Source: CAYLUN01 sp964386865
GTDB lineage: Bacteria > Verrucomicrobiota > Kiritimatiellia > RFP12 > UBA1067
Direction: 5' to 3'
Length of the DNA: 35,478 nt
NCBI GenBank assembly: GCA_964386865.1
Contig: CAYLUN010000055.1
Coordinates: forward strand, 1 to 35,478
Each line of letters begins with the position of its first letter. The first letter of the stretch is position 1. Shown here in pieces: positions 16,465 through 24,666 of this stretch. Both the position numbers and the translations under genes were made by a program. The notes under the pieces were generated by a model, which saw only the letters and a program-made list of their open reading frames with translations, was not told the DNA's origin and made no database searches.

Positions 16465-18609
16465 ATGAAAAAGAACCCCGCCCACAGCCGCCCCCAACCT
16501 CGAGTTTCCGGTCTCCAGTTCCTTGTGCTAGCCGCCGCCCTCGCCGGCTGCGCGGGCCCCAACGCCTCCAAGAACGAGCCCGCGCCGGACGTGCCCGACG
16601 CGCCGGAGGTCGTCCAGGCTGAGCAGCTTTTCGACAGCGGCCACACCCAGGACGCCATCGTGGCCTGCATCGACATCGCGAGGAAGAGCCCGGAGGCCGC
16701 CGGCCTTGCCGACCTTCAGCAGCGCATCACCAAGAGGCTTGCGGATGACCGCACGGCCGCAGCCGAGAAGCGCTCCGAGGCCACGGAGGCGCTGCACGCG
16801 GCTGACGCCAAGCGCTTCGCGATCTCCCCGGACACCTATGGCCAGAAGAAGCACGTCGTCGGCGAAAACTCCACGCTGCGCACGGCCCCGACCGCCATGC
16901 AGAAGGCCCTCCAGAGCCCGGTGAGCGTCCACCTCGTCAACGCCGACATCAACGCCATTATCGCGCAGATCGGCCAGTCCCAGAACATCAACATCATCGC
17001 CGACAGCGAGATCAGCGAGAAGTCGCTCACCATCCACGCCGAGAACACCCCGCTCGTCGAGATCCTCGAGTACATCGGCCGCAACCTCAACGTCACCTTC
17101 TCGGTCGGCAACAACCTCGTCTGGGTCACCCCGAAGGAGGAGGTCACCACCGGCGTCCCCCTGGAGACCCGCGTCTACCGCTTGCGAAAGGGCATGATCG
17201 GCTCTGAGCTCGGAAAGTCGCCGCTGGGCGTCTCGCTTTTCAAAGGGCCGGAGGACCGCAGCGGTGGCCGCTCCAGCGCAACGCAGGAGAAGGAGAAGAA
17301 GGACGACGCGAAGAAAGAGGGCAAGGTCGGGCTGCTGGAGACGATTGAGCGGTTCGTGCCTCAGCCCGAGGGCGCGGACTTCCTCTTCAACGACAAGGTT
17401 CACGCGCTGGTCGTCAAGAACACGCGCGAAAATCTGGCGCTGGTGGAGGACCTCATCACCGCCATGGACATCCGGCCCGTGCAGATCCTCATCGAGGCGC
17501 GCTTCGTCACGACCAACGTCTCCGACCTGCGCGAGCTGGGCGTCGAGTGGCTGATCGACAACCGCGGCGGCTCGAAGTTCACCTCCACGGTGACCGACGA
17601 AGACGGCTGGCTCAGAGGGCACGACACGTTGGACGCGGTCCGGAACGACGTGGTCGTCGGCTCGATGACAAGCGTGGCGGAGGACGGCACCGGCGGCGCC
17701 AGCTTCGCCTACCAGTTCCTGCTGGGCGACACCGCCCTGCAAGCCGTCCTAGACGCCCTGGAGAAGAACGGCCAGAGCCGCACGGTCGTCGTGCCGCGCG
17801 TCACGACCCTCAACAACCGCGAGGCCCGCTTCCGCGTGGGCGAGGACACCTCCTATTTCGAGGAGGTCGACACCAACATCATGACCAGCGGCGGCTACGG
17901 CAGCAGCGAGTCGCGCGACAACGTGACCTACGACTACGACCGCCCCACGATCGTGGAGACCGGCTACTCGTTAGTCGTCACGCCGAGCGTCGGCGCCGAC
18001 CTGTCGGCCATCAACCTCGTCCTGCGGCCCGAGATCAGCTCGATCAAGGAGTGGAAGAAGTACCAGCTGAGCAGCCTCGACAGCGGCACCACAAAAGGCC
18101 AGGACGAGCCCGCCATCGAGGTGCCCGTGCTCTCGCGCCAGTACATCGAAACCGAAGCCGTCGTCCGCAGCGGCGAGACCATCGTGCTCGGGGGGCTCGT
18201 CGACCAGAGCAAGACCGAGGACTCTTCGGGCACGCCCTGGCTTTCCGACCTGCCGTTCATCGGCAACCTCTTCAAGGTCGAGAAGAAGTCCGAGTCGACC
18301 AAGAACATCCTGATCTTCGTCACCGCCACGCTGATCAGCGACGCCGGCGAGGAGCTGATCCCGCTGAACGAGCTTGATCGCTACGGACTCGCCGTGCCGG
18401 CGGGCGCCGCCGTGCCCAACGTCCTGAAAAACCTGCCGCCCGAGCCAGCCGCCGCACCCGCGGCCGCACCCGCAGCCGCCACGCCGCCCGCCGCTTCGGC
18501 GGCGGTTGAAGCCGCCGCCCCCGCCCCCGCCGCCGCTTCGACCGCAGAGCCCGCGCCGGCCGTGCCGGCGGCCCCCGCCGCAGCGCCCGCACCCGTTCCC
18601 GCGCCCTGA
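16465..18609 (+). CDS. gspD: Type II/IV secretin, outer-membrane GspD/PilQ-like lipoprotein
   Basis: A 714-residue secretin that forms the outer-membrane channel. It has a lipoprotein signal with lipobox LAGC (Cys29) and a TPR-like segment around 50-87. Secretin N-domains include the STN-like region VSVHLVNADINAIIAQI...IIAD near 152-225, and an N-domain carrying ALVVKNTRENLALVEDLI. The secretin core has VPRVTTLNNREARFRVG and, near 555-625, PVLSRQYIETEAVVRSGETIVLGGL (split by the usual loop) then WLSDLPFIGNLF. The last ~60 residues are an Ala/Pro-rich low-complexity tail. An inserted Lys/Glu-rich loop (EKEKKDDAKKEGK) lies near 273-287. No clear Shine-Dalgarno precedes the ATG. As a lipoprotein it may reach the outer membrane on its own or with a pilotin outside the window. 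Confidence 0.95.
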   Translation: MKKNPAHSRPQPRVSGLQFLVLAAALAGCAGPNASKNEPAPDVPDAPEVVQAEQLFDSGHTQDAIVACIDIARKSPEAAGLADLQQRITKRLADDRTAAAEKRSEATEALHAADAKRFAISPDTYGQKKHVVGENSTLRTAPTAMQKALQSPVSVHLVNADINAIIAQIGQSQNINIIADSEISEKSLTIHAENTPLVEILEYIGRNLNVTFSVGNNLVWVTPKEEVTTGVPLETRVYRLRKGMIGSELGKSPLGVSLFKGPEDRSGGRSSATQEKEKKDDAKKEGKVGLLETIERFVPQPEGADFLFNDKVHALVVKNTRENLALVEDLITAMDIRPVQILIEARFVTTNVSDLRELGVEWLIDNRGGSKFTSTVTDEDGWLRGHDTLDAVRNDVVVGSMTSVAEDGTGGASFAYQFLLGDTALQAVLDALEKNGQSRTVVVPRVTTLNNREARFRVGEDTSYFEEVDTNIMTSGGYGSSESRDNVTYDYDRPTIVETGYSLVVTPSVGADLSAINLVLRPEISSIKEWKKYQLSSLDSGTTKGQDEPAIEVPVLSRQYIETEAVVRSGETIVLGGLVDQSKTEDSSGTPWLSDLPFIGNLFKVEKKSESTKNILIFVTATLISDAGEELIPLNELDRYGLAVPAGAAVPNVLKNLPPEPAAAPAAAPAAATPPAASAAVEAAAPAPAAASTAEPAPAVPAAPAAAPAPVPAP

Positions 18610-18651
18610 CCGCTTCCGCACGGGCGGACACAGAGGCCCGCCCCGACGCCT

Positions 18652-18698
18652 AACCGCTGAACCGTGAACCGCTGAACAGCTTCAACCTAACAAACCCC
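18652..18698. repeat. Degenerate tandem 7/8-bp array (AACCGCTG / AACCGTG)
   Basis: Two AACCGCTG octamers flank one AACCGTG heptamer, followed by more degenerate AAC-starting words up to the next gene. It fills most of the 97-nt gap between the secretin and PilM-PilN genes. The same AACCGCTG word recurs at 22176, before gspE. Confidence 0.55.
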
Positions 18699-18706
18699 TT
18701 CTCCCT

Positions 18707-20449
18707 ATGGCCAAAATCAAACAGATGATCGCCGTCGACGTGGGCACACGGTCGGTGCGTGCGGTGTGGGTTCAGATGCGAGGCTCCGCTCCCGCCGTCA
18801 CGCGCGCCGAGACGTTTGCCCTGCCGCTGGACGAAGAGGAGCCGCACCGGCTCATCGCCGCGTGGGTCGACAAGCTCGGCATCGGCCGCAGCTTCTGCGT
18901 CGTGGCCCTCCCCGGCGCGCAAGCCGTGTTCCAGAGCGGACGCATCATGCTCAACGACCCGCGCACCCCCGAGCAGGTCGCCGCGATGGACATCGCCCAG
19001 TTCAGCGAGATGGCCGGCGACGCCATGACTCACGACGTGGCCGCCTTCGAGACGCCTTTCGAGCCCGGCGTGCGCCGCTACCTCATGTCCATGGCGCGGC
19101 CGTCTTCCATCGCGAAGGCGATCCACGAGGCCGCGCTCAACCGCGTCCGGCCCGCCGATCTGATCGCCGCGCCCGTGGCGCTCCACAACGCCCTCGAGAC
19201 CTTCGCCGGCCCGCACGACGAGCCGTGGTGCTATGCCAACATCGGCCACGTGCAGACCGAGGTCGCCGTCGGCCTCAAGTCCGGACTGCTGTTCGCCCGC
19301 TCGATCCCTTTGGGCGGCAAGCTCTTCACCGAAGCCGTCTCGCAGGCGACGGGCCTCAGCGCCGTGCAGGCCGAAGTCCGCAAGCACGCGGACTGCGGGC
19401 TGCGCGAGACCGACGCCTGCTGCGAGAACCTCCGCGCCGCGGCTGACCGCTGGATCGCGCAGTTCAACGCCTGCCTGGGCGTCTACCGCAGCCAGTTCCA
19501 GGACCGCAAGTTCACCGCGGCGCGGCTGGTCATCACCGGCGGCGGCGCCCAGCTGAAGGGGCTGAAAGAGTACCTCGCCGCCAAGCTGGGCATACCCGTC
19601 GTCACCTCCTCCGAGCTGCCGGAGGTGCCCGCGTCCTACCGGCCGCATATCGGCCCGCACGACATCGCCTACGGGCTAGCGCTGACCGCCATGCGGGCCG
19701 GCACAACCTACCTGTCGCTGCTGCCTGAAGACCTCAAGGACGAGGTGATCTTCCGCGAGAAGAAGCCGTGGTGGATCATTGCGGCCGTGCTGCTCACCGG
19801 CGCGATGGGGCTCTACTCGGGCGCGGGCGTTTACCTGCTGAAGCGCGACGGCGCCCAGCTCGACGAGGAGCGCCAGCTGTTGCGGAAGCGCGAGCAGATC
19901 GACAAGCACATCCAGGATCTGAAGGTCCTCGCCGGCCAGATGCAGACCAACTCGCTGCCGCTGACGAACCTGCTGCTGAACGGGCCGCTGACCCGCGAGG
20001 TGCTCTCGCTCGTGGCCTCCACAGTCGACCCCAACGACTGGATCACGCTGTTCTGCGACGAGAAGATCTATAATCCAACCGAGCAGGACGTGGACGCGAA
20101 GGCCACCTCGCCGAAGGCCGTCGTGCGCAACCCCTTCTCCCTGTTCCGGACGCTCCGGCCAGCGACCGGCGCGCCCGCGGCCACTCCGGACAAGAAGGAG
20201 CCCCCCGTCAAGAAGGACCTGGTCGACGCCCTCTCCACGACCTTCATCGTCGAAGGCTACACGCCCAACCCCAGCCTCAAGAGCGTGCGCGAGATGATCG
20301 AGCGCCTGAAGACGTCGCCCGAGATCGAACGCGTCGACCTGCGCAGCGACGACCAGGTGCTTTCGCCTACCGGCATTCCGGAGCTGGAGTCCGAGAAGGT
20401 TCCCAACTTCCGCCGGTTCGTGATCGAAATCGAGGTGAAGCGCCCATGA
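18707..20449 (+). CDS. PilM-PilN fusion (GspL-like inner-membrane assembly protein)
   Basis: A 580-residue protein joining two normally separate assembly-platform proteins. Residues 1-340 are a PilM-type actin-like ATPase fold: phosphate loop IAVDVGTRSVRAVW, second phosphate motif ANIGHVQTEVAVG, adenosine motif VITGGGAQLKGL. A single transmembrane helix follows at about 353-373 (WWIIAAVLLTGAMGLYSGAGVYLL, split here from its Lys anchors). The rest is PilN-like: coiled coil, then a periplasmic ferredoxin-like domain (STTFIVEGYTPNPS...FVIEIEVKRP). GspL of type II systems has the same cytoplasmic-TM-periplasmic plan. It should couple the ATPase to the periplasmic PilO-like partner, whose gene overlaps its stop as ATGA. 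There is no Shine-Dalgarno; the leader is pyrimidine-rich. Confidence 0.85.
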   Translation: MAKIKQMIAVDVGTRSVRAVWVQMRGSAPAVTRAETFALPLDEEEPHRLIAAWVDKLGIGRSFCVVALPGAQAVFQSGRIMLNDPRTPEQVAAMDIAQFSEMAGDAMTHDVAAFETPFEPGVRRYLMSMARPSSIAKAIHEAALNRVRPADLIAAPVALHNALETFAGPHDEPWCYANIGHVQTEVAVGLKSGLLFARSIPLGGKLFTEAVSQATGLSAVQAEVRKHADCGLRETDACCENLRAAADRWIAQFNACLGVYRSQFQDRKFTAARLVITGGGAQLKGLKEYLAAKLGIPVVTSSELPEVPASYRPHIGPHDIAYGLALTAMRAGTTYLSLLPEDLKDEVIFREKKPWWIIAAVLLTGAMGLYSGAGVYLLKRDGAQLDEERQLLRKREQIDKHIQDLKVLAGQMQTNSLPLTNLLLNGPLTREVLSLVASTVDPNDWITLFCDEKIYNPTEQDVDAKATSPKAVVRNPFSLFRTLRPATGAPAATPDKKEPPVKKDLVDALSTTFIVEGYTPNPSLKSVREMIERLKTSPEIERVDLRSDDQVLSPTGIPELESEKVPNFRRFVIEIEVKRP

Positions 20450-21201
20450 AATTCTCTTTTCACTTCTTGAAGACGGAGCGCATGCAGGTGGTGCTGATCC
20501 TGCTCTTTGTGATGATCAGCGGCTTTTTGACCGTCCGTTTCGTCGTGCTCCCGCAGCGCAACATGGCCGAGGAGAACCGCATGATACGCGAGCAGCTCGC
20601 CAGCAGCCGCTACGCCAACCTCTCGCTCGGCCACATGCAGGCCCTCGCCGACCGCGAGCTGGCCTCGCTTCGGACCCTCTCCAACGAGTGGTCCCGCATC
20701 GCGGAGCGCCTGTCCTCGTTCCCGGACCAGGAGGCTTTGCCGACGGCCGAGATCAACCGCATCGACTACAAGGTCCAGCTCTACGAGATCCGCCAGCGCC
20801 TGCAGACGCAGTCGGACGAGCTGAAGATCCAGCTCATTCCCACGGAGCTTGGCCTGGACGAGTCGCTCACCAGCGGCGACACCATCCGCGTGCGCATGCT
20901 CCAGCTCAAGGCCGTCGAAAAGCTGGCGGACCTCACCCTCAACCGCCAGATCCAGCGCCTCGTGGAGATCTACCCGCTCTCGCCGGTGACGCACACGGAC
21001 AGGAAAGGCCGCAAGGTCTTCGAGGAGTATCCGGTGCGCATCGAGTGCGACGTCGACTTCGAGCACCTCTACACCTTCTTCCAGTCCGTTTTCGAGGAGA
21101 ACCAAGTGTTCGCTTTTCGCAACGTCCGCATCGAGTCAGGCCCCACCTTCGACTCGAAGCTGCGCGTGAAGGCCATCCTGTCGGCACTGCTTTTTGAATG
21201 A
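20446..21201 (+). CDS. PilO/GspM-like inner-membrane alignment protein
   Basis: A 251-residue bitopic protein: short cytoplasmic N-terminus, transmembrane helix at about 14-34 (VVLILLFVMISGFLTVRFVV), a periplasmic coiled coil (35-75) and a C-terminal domain with the alternating pattern expected of the PilO/GspM ferredoxin-like fold (YPVRIECDVDFEHLYTFFQS, then LRVKAILSALLF). PilO partners PilN in the inner-membrane platform. Position supports this: the ATG overlaps the stop of the PilM-PilN fusion as ATGA, and the GspC-like gene follows after 12 nt. Sequence identity in this family is always low, so the call rests on topology and context. Confidence 0.75.
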   Translation: MKFSFHFLKTERMQVVLILLFVMISGFLTVRFVVLPQRNMAEENRMIREQLASSRYANLSLGHMQALADRELASLRTLSNEWSRIAERLSSFPDQEALPTAEINRIDYKVQLYEIRQRLQTQSDELKIQLIPTELGLDESLTSGDTIRVRMLQLKAVEKLADLTLNRQIQRLVEIYPLSPVTHTDRKGRKVFEEYPVRIECDVDFEHLYTFFQSVFEENQVFAFRNVRIESGPTFDSKLRVKAILSALLFE

Positions 21202-21213
21202 AGGAGCTTCCCT

Positions 21214-22128
21214 ATGGACCAACTCTGGAAATGGGTCATGCATCTCAACGCCAAGGCGTTCTGCCTGACGGCCGCGCTGTTCTTCTTCGGCGTGGCGGGC
21301 TGGTGCGGCTTCCGGTTTCTGAACCCGCCCACGCCGCTCAAGGACGGCGGCGACGGCAAGCTGCCTGCGCACGCGCAGCCGTGGGCTTACAGCACGCTGG
21401 ACTTCGTCTCCAACCAGCTCGCCGCCGAGGCGCTCTCCATACCCGTCGACCCGTTCCGCCCCACCATTGAGGCGATCTTCACGAACGAGACCGAGCGGGC
21501 CGCCTTCCTCAAGGCGCTGAGGGCCGCGCAGAACGCCGCCGCCGGCATCGCGAGCACAGCCGGCTCCGGCAAGAAAGAAGACCCCTTTGCGCACCTCAGG
21601 CGGAAAGACCCCGAAGCCGGCGGAATGACGGGCGCCAACGGACAGCCGATGGTCATCCCCAAGCTGACGTTCCTCGGCTTCTTCCAGCGCCCGGACGGCA
21701 CGAAAACGGCCATGTTCAACGATTCGGCTAACGACACGACCGTGTTTTACGACTCCGGCAAGCAGGTTCACGGCGTCGACGTGGTCAACGCCAGCGTGCG
21801 CGAGGCCGAGATCCGGTTTCCCGACGGCACCTCGCGCAAGCTGGAGATCGGCAGCTCCGTGGAGCTCGCCGCCGAGCCGGACGCCCGGCCCAAGAAGGCC
21901 GTGCCCGCGCCGCCCGTGGCCAGGCCCGCCGCCGCCGCCGGCGCCGCCGCCGCGGCCCTGCAGAAGCAGCGCCCCATCGCCAAGCCCGGCGCCCCGCAGA
22001 AGCCTGTCCAGAAGCCCGTACAGAAGCTGCCCGGCCAGAAGAATCCCGGCCAGAAGAATCCGCAAAAGCCCGCAGACAAGCAGCTCAAACAGGCGCAGGC
22101 AGGCAACCCGCCCCCGCCCGCGCCCTGA
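21214..22128 (+). CDS. GspC/PilP-like periplasmic linker protein
   Basis: A 304-residue protein with one N-terminal transmembrane helix (about 16-35, FCLTAALFFFGVAGWCGFRF), a linker, and a small beta domain at about 145-215 (LTFLGFFQRPDGTKTAMFND...KLEIGSSVEL). This fits the HR domain of GspC or PilP, which links inner-membrane platform and secretin. The last ~85 residues are low complexity: Ala-rich, then repeated QKPVQKP and PGQKN units, and a Pro-rich end. AAGGAG lies 7 nt upstream of the ATG, one of the few clear ribosome-binding sites in this part of the locus. It sits between the PilO-like gene and gspE, where such a linker is expected. No family signature proves the assignment. Confidence 0.65.
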   Translation: MDQLWKWVMHLNAKAFCLTAALFFFGVAGWCGFRFLNPPTPLKDGGDGKLPAHAQPWAYSTLDFVSNQLAAEALSIPVDPFRPTIEAIFTNETERAAFLKALRAAQNAAAGIASTAGSGKKEDPFAHLRRKDPEAGGMTGANGQPMVIPKLTFLGFFQRPDGTKTAMFNDSANDTTVFYDSGKQVHGVDVVNASVREAEIRFPDGTSRKLEIGSSVELAAEPDARPKKAVPAPPVARPAAAAGAAAAALQKQRPIAKPGAPQKPVQKPVQKLPGQKNPGQKNPQKPADKQLKQAQAGNPPPPAP

Positions 22129-22175
22129 CCCTTTTCTCCGTACAGGCAGGCCTTGCGCCCGCCCTCCCACGTCCC

Positions 22176-22204
22176 AACCGCTGACCCTTGAACCTCTCCA
22201 ACCC
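22176..22204. repeat. Degenerate 7/8-bp repeat remnant before gspE
   Basis: AACCGCTG then ACCCTTG then AACCTCTCC occupy the middle of the 93-nt gap upstream of gspE. The first word is identical to units at 18652 and 18667. The array is short and decayed, so this is a weak call on its own. Confidence 0.4.
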
Positions 22205-22221
22205 ATCCGCCCTTTTCACCC

Positions 22222-23949
22222 ATGAATTCTGACCGCCAAATCCGCTACTACTCCGAGGACCTCGTCGTCGAGGTCACCCAGCGCCTCGTCGACCGCGGGC
22301 ACCTGACCCTCGACAAGCTCACCGAGCTGCAGGGCCGCGCGGCCCTCACGCTGCAGGGCATCGACCGCCTGCTCATCCAGGAGGCCATCGTCAACGAGGC
22401 CGACCTGCTCAAGGCGTTCGCGGAGATCAGCGGCGTCCCCTTCCACAACATCGGCGATTTCAAGATCGAGCAGGAGGCCATCGACAAGGTCAACGCCAAG
22501 GTCGCGCTGCGCCACCGCATCGTGCCGCTCACCTTCCAGAACGGCATCCTCCTGCTCGCCGCCAGCCGCGTGCCCACGCTGACCACGGTCGACGGCCTGC
22601 GCATGGTGCTCGACGCGGGCATCGACTTCGTGCTCTGCCCCGAGAGCGACGTCGCCATGTCGCTAACCCACTTCTACGGGCTCGGCGCCGAAACGATCGA
22701 CCTGCTCATCGCCGAGGCCGAGTCCATGCCGCAGCTCGACCAGAGCGAGGACATCGCGGTCCGCACGCAGGAGACCGGCATGGTGCGGTTCATCAACCTC
22801 ATCGTCGCCGAAGCGATCCGCATGGCCTGCACCGACATCCACCTCGAGCCGTTCGAGAACACCCTGCGCCTCCGCTACCGCATCGACGGCATCCTGCAGG
22901 AGATCCCGCTGCCGAAAGGCGTGGACAAGCTCCGCAACGCGGTCAGCTCCTCCGTCAAGATCATGGCGGCCATGGACATCGCCGAGCACCGCAAGCCGCA
23001 CGACGGCCGCATCAAGGTGCGCTGCGGGGTCAACGACTACGACCTGCGCGTCTCGGTTCTGCCGACCGGCTGGGGCGAGACCTGCTGCCTGCGTATCCTG
23101 AACCGCGGCACCACCAAGATCGACCTCGACCTGCTGGGACTCTCCCCCAACCAGCTGCCGAAGATCGCCAAGCTCACCGAGCTGCCGCACGGCGTCATCC
23201 TCATGACCGGCCCCACCGGCTCCGGCAAGACGACCACGCTCTACGCGCTGCTCTCGCGCCTCAACCAAATCGGCACGAAGATCATCACCGTGGAAGACCC
23301 GGTCGAGTACCAGATGCAGGGCATCAGCCAGGTGCAGGTGCACAGTAAGATCGGCCTCACCTTCGCCAACATTCTGCGCTCGATCCTGCGCCACGACCCG
23401 GACGTGATCCTGATCGGCGAGGTCCGCGACTCGGAGACCGCGGACATCGCCATCCGCTCCTCGCTCACCGGCCACTTGGTGCTCAGCACGCTGCACACCA
23501 ACGACGCGCCCAGCGCCATCACCCGACTCATCGACATGGGCGTCGAGCCGTACCTGATCGCCTCCTGCGTGGAGGGCATCGTCGCCCAGCGCCTCGTGCG
23601 CCGCGTCTGCAAGAACTGCCGCGACCGTTTTACGCCCCCCGACGCGATCGTGAACGAGATCGCCCACTTCTACCCGGACCGCATGGCCGAAGCGGAGTAC
23701 TACGTCGGCCACGGCTGCCCGGCCTGCGGCTTCACGGGCTACCGCGGCCGCAACGCCATCAACGAGACGATGATCATGTCCGACCCGCTCCGCGCCATGG
23801 TCGTGGATCGCAGGCCCGCCAACATCATCAAGGATCTCGCCATGAAGGAGGGCATGATCACCCTTCGCCAAGACGGCTGGCTGCGCGTCGTCGAGGGCCG
23901 AACCTCAGTCGAGGAGGTTCTGCGCGTCGCCGGACGGATGGAGGAGTAG
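22222..23949 (+). CDS. gspE: Type II secretion / type IV pilus assembly ATPase
   Basis: A 575-residue hexameric secretion ATPase that powers pseudopilus assembly at the cytoplasmic face. The N-terminal MshEN/GspE-N domain (about 1-150) carries LLIQEAIVNEADLLKAFAEI. The core has Asp/His boxes (TDIHLEPFENTLRLRYRIDG), Walker A GPTGSGKTT at 330-338, Walker B VILIGEVRD near 395 and LVLSTLHTNDAPSAITRL. The tetracysteine zinc site is CKNC near 462 and CPAC near 500. The assembly ATPase rather than the retraction type (PilT) is indicated by the N-domain and zinc site. No Shine-Dalgarno is seen before the ATG. No gspF partner follows, although gspF usually does; three pseudopilin genes come instead. 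Confidence 0.96.
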   Translation: MNSDRQIRYYSEDLVVEVTQRLVDRGHLTLDKLTELQGRAALTLQGIDRLLIQEAIVNEADLLKAFAEISGVPFHNIGDFKIEQEAIDKVNAKVALRHRIVPLTFQNGILLLAASRVPTLTTVDGLRMVLDAGIDFVLCPESDVAMSLTHFYGLGAETIDLLIAEAESMPQLDQSEDIAVRTQETGMVRFINLIVAEAIRMACTDIHLEPFENTLRLRYRIDGILQEIPLPKGVDKLRNAVSSSVKIMAAMDIAEHRKPHDGRIKVRCGVNDYDLRVSVLPTGWGETCCLRILNRGTTKIDLDLLGLSPNQLPKIAKLTELPHGVILMTGPTGSGKTTTLYALLSRLNQIGTKIITVEDPVEYQMQGISQVQVHSKIGLTFANILRSILRHDPDVILIGEVRDSETADIAIRSSLTGHLVLSTLHTNDAPSAITRLIDMGVEPYLIASCVEGIVAQRLVRRVCKNCRDRFTPPDAIVNEIAHFYPDRMAEAEYYVGHGCPACGFTGYRGRNAINETMIMSDPLRAMVVDRRPANIIKDLAMKEGMITLRQDGWLRVVEGRTSVEEVLRVAGRMEE

Positions 23950-23954
23950 GAGAA

Positions 23955-23989
23955 GTCAGGAGTTAGCAGTTAGGAGTTAGGAGTTGGAG
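23955..23989. repeat. Tandem heptamer array, left arm (consensus GTTAGGA)
   Basis: Five exact-period 7-bp units (two perfect GTTAGGA, others with one to three changes) start 5 nt after the gspE stop. They run into the TTG proposed as the start of the next pseudopilin. They also create AGGAG at ideal ribosome-binding distance from that TTG. The inverted counterpart lies 91 nt further on. Confidence 0.75.
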
Positions 23990-24664
23990 ACACGGACAAG
24001 ATGCGCATGCACCCGTCAAACTCGAGGACGCCCGGGCCGGTTCGCGTCCTTCTGGCCTGCATTGTCCCGTTGCCTCTCTAACTCCTCACTCCTCACTCCT
24101 CACTCCTCCTTGCTCGATCAGGGTCATCCCCGCACGCGCGCGGGCATGACCATGATCGAGCTTGGCGTGGTCATGGGCATCGTGACCGTGCTGCTCGCCC
24201 TCGTCCTCGGCCTCAGCCGCCACGTCAACGCGGTCATCAAAGTCCGCCGGGCCCAGGCCGAGCTCGGCGAGTGGCACGAAAGCCTCAACGCCTGGCACCT
24301 GAAGTACGGCATGTACCCCGACCCGTCCGCCCCGCCGTACAACAATGACTACATCGAATCCAACCTCGTCTGGCTCGTCTCGACGGACGTCAACCACCAG
24401 TACCGCGTTCTCAACGCAGACGGCACCGCCAACGCGCAGGTACCCCCGTTCACCTCGCTGCTGTCGCGGCGCCTGACCACGCACGACCCCTGGGGCTCGC
24501 CCTACTTTTACCGCTCGACCACGAACGCCTACGAGCTGCTCTCCTGCGGGCCGAACACGCAGCACCAGTATGAGCTGCCCAACGGCGCGAGCGACACCTT
24601 CCCGGAGGGCTCCTCCCTGTCCGTCTCAACCCCGAACGACGACGACATCTACTTCGAGCCGTAA
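23984..24664 (+). CDS. gspG: GspG-like major pseudopilin (first of three)
   Basis: 226 residues if started at TTG 23984. The prepilin signature is AGMTMIELGVVMGIVTVLLALVLGL: cleavage after Gly55, Met at +1 and Glu at +5. The mature part has GspG hallmarks: a long N-terminal helix, LNAWHLKYGMYPDP, and HDPWGSPYFYRS, the DPWGxPY calcium-loop region. The start is unclear because the leader is built from repeat DNA. TTG 23984 has AGGAG 7 nt upstream, made by the heptamer array, and gives a 55-residue leader containing SNSSLLTPHSSLLD. An in-frame TTG at 24110 would give a more normal 13-residue leader but has no ribosome-binding site. Product of the locus's own pseudopilus, needing a prepilin peptidase encoded elsewhere. 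Confidence 0.8.
   Translation: METRTRCACTRQTRGRPGRFASFWPALSRCLSNSSLLTPHSSLLDQGHPRTRAGMTMIELGVVMGIVTVLLALVLGLSRHVNAVIKVRRAQAELGEWHESLNAWHLKYGMYPDPSAPPYNNDYIESNLVWLVSTDVNHQYRVLNADGTANAQVPPFTSLLSRRLTTHDPWGSPYFYRSTTNAYELLSCGPNTQHQYELPNGASDTFPEGSSLSVSTPNDDDIYFEP
24025..24050. repeat. Hairpin midway between inverted heptamer arrays
   Basis: AGGACGC (24025-24031) and GCGTCCT (24044-24050) form a 7-bp stem with a 12-nt loop. Its centre (about 24037) is within 3 nt of the midpoint between the two flanking heptamer arrays. It falls in the putative pseudopilin leader. Confidence 0.5.
24081..24115. repeat. Tandem heptamer array, right arm (ACTCCTC)
   Basis: Four perfect ACTCCTC units (24081-24108) and one degenerate unit. 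The reverse complement, AGGAGTG when rotated, differs by one base from the AGGAGTT unit of the left array at 23955. The two arrays are therefore inverted copies of one family. The array is translated within the pseudopilin leader. Confidence 0.8.
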
Positions 24665-24666
24665 CC

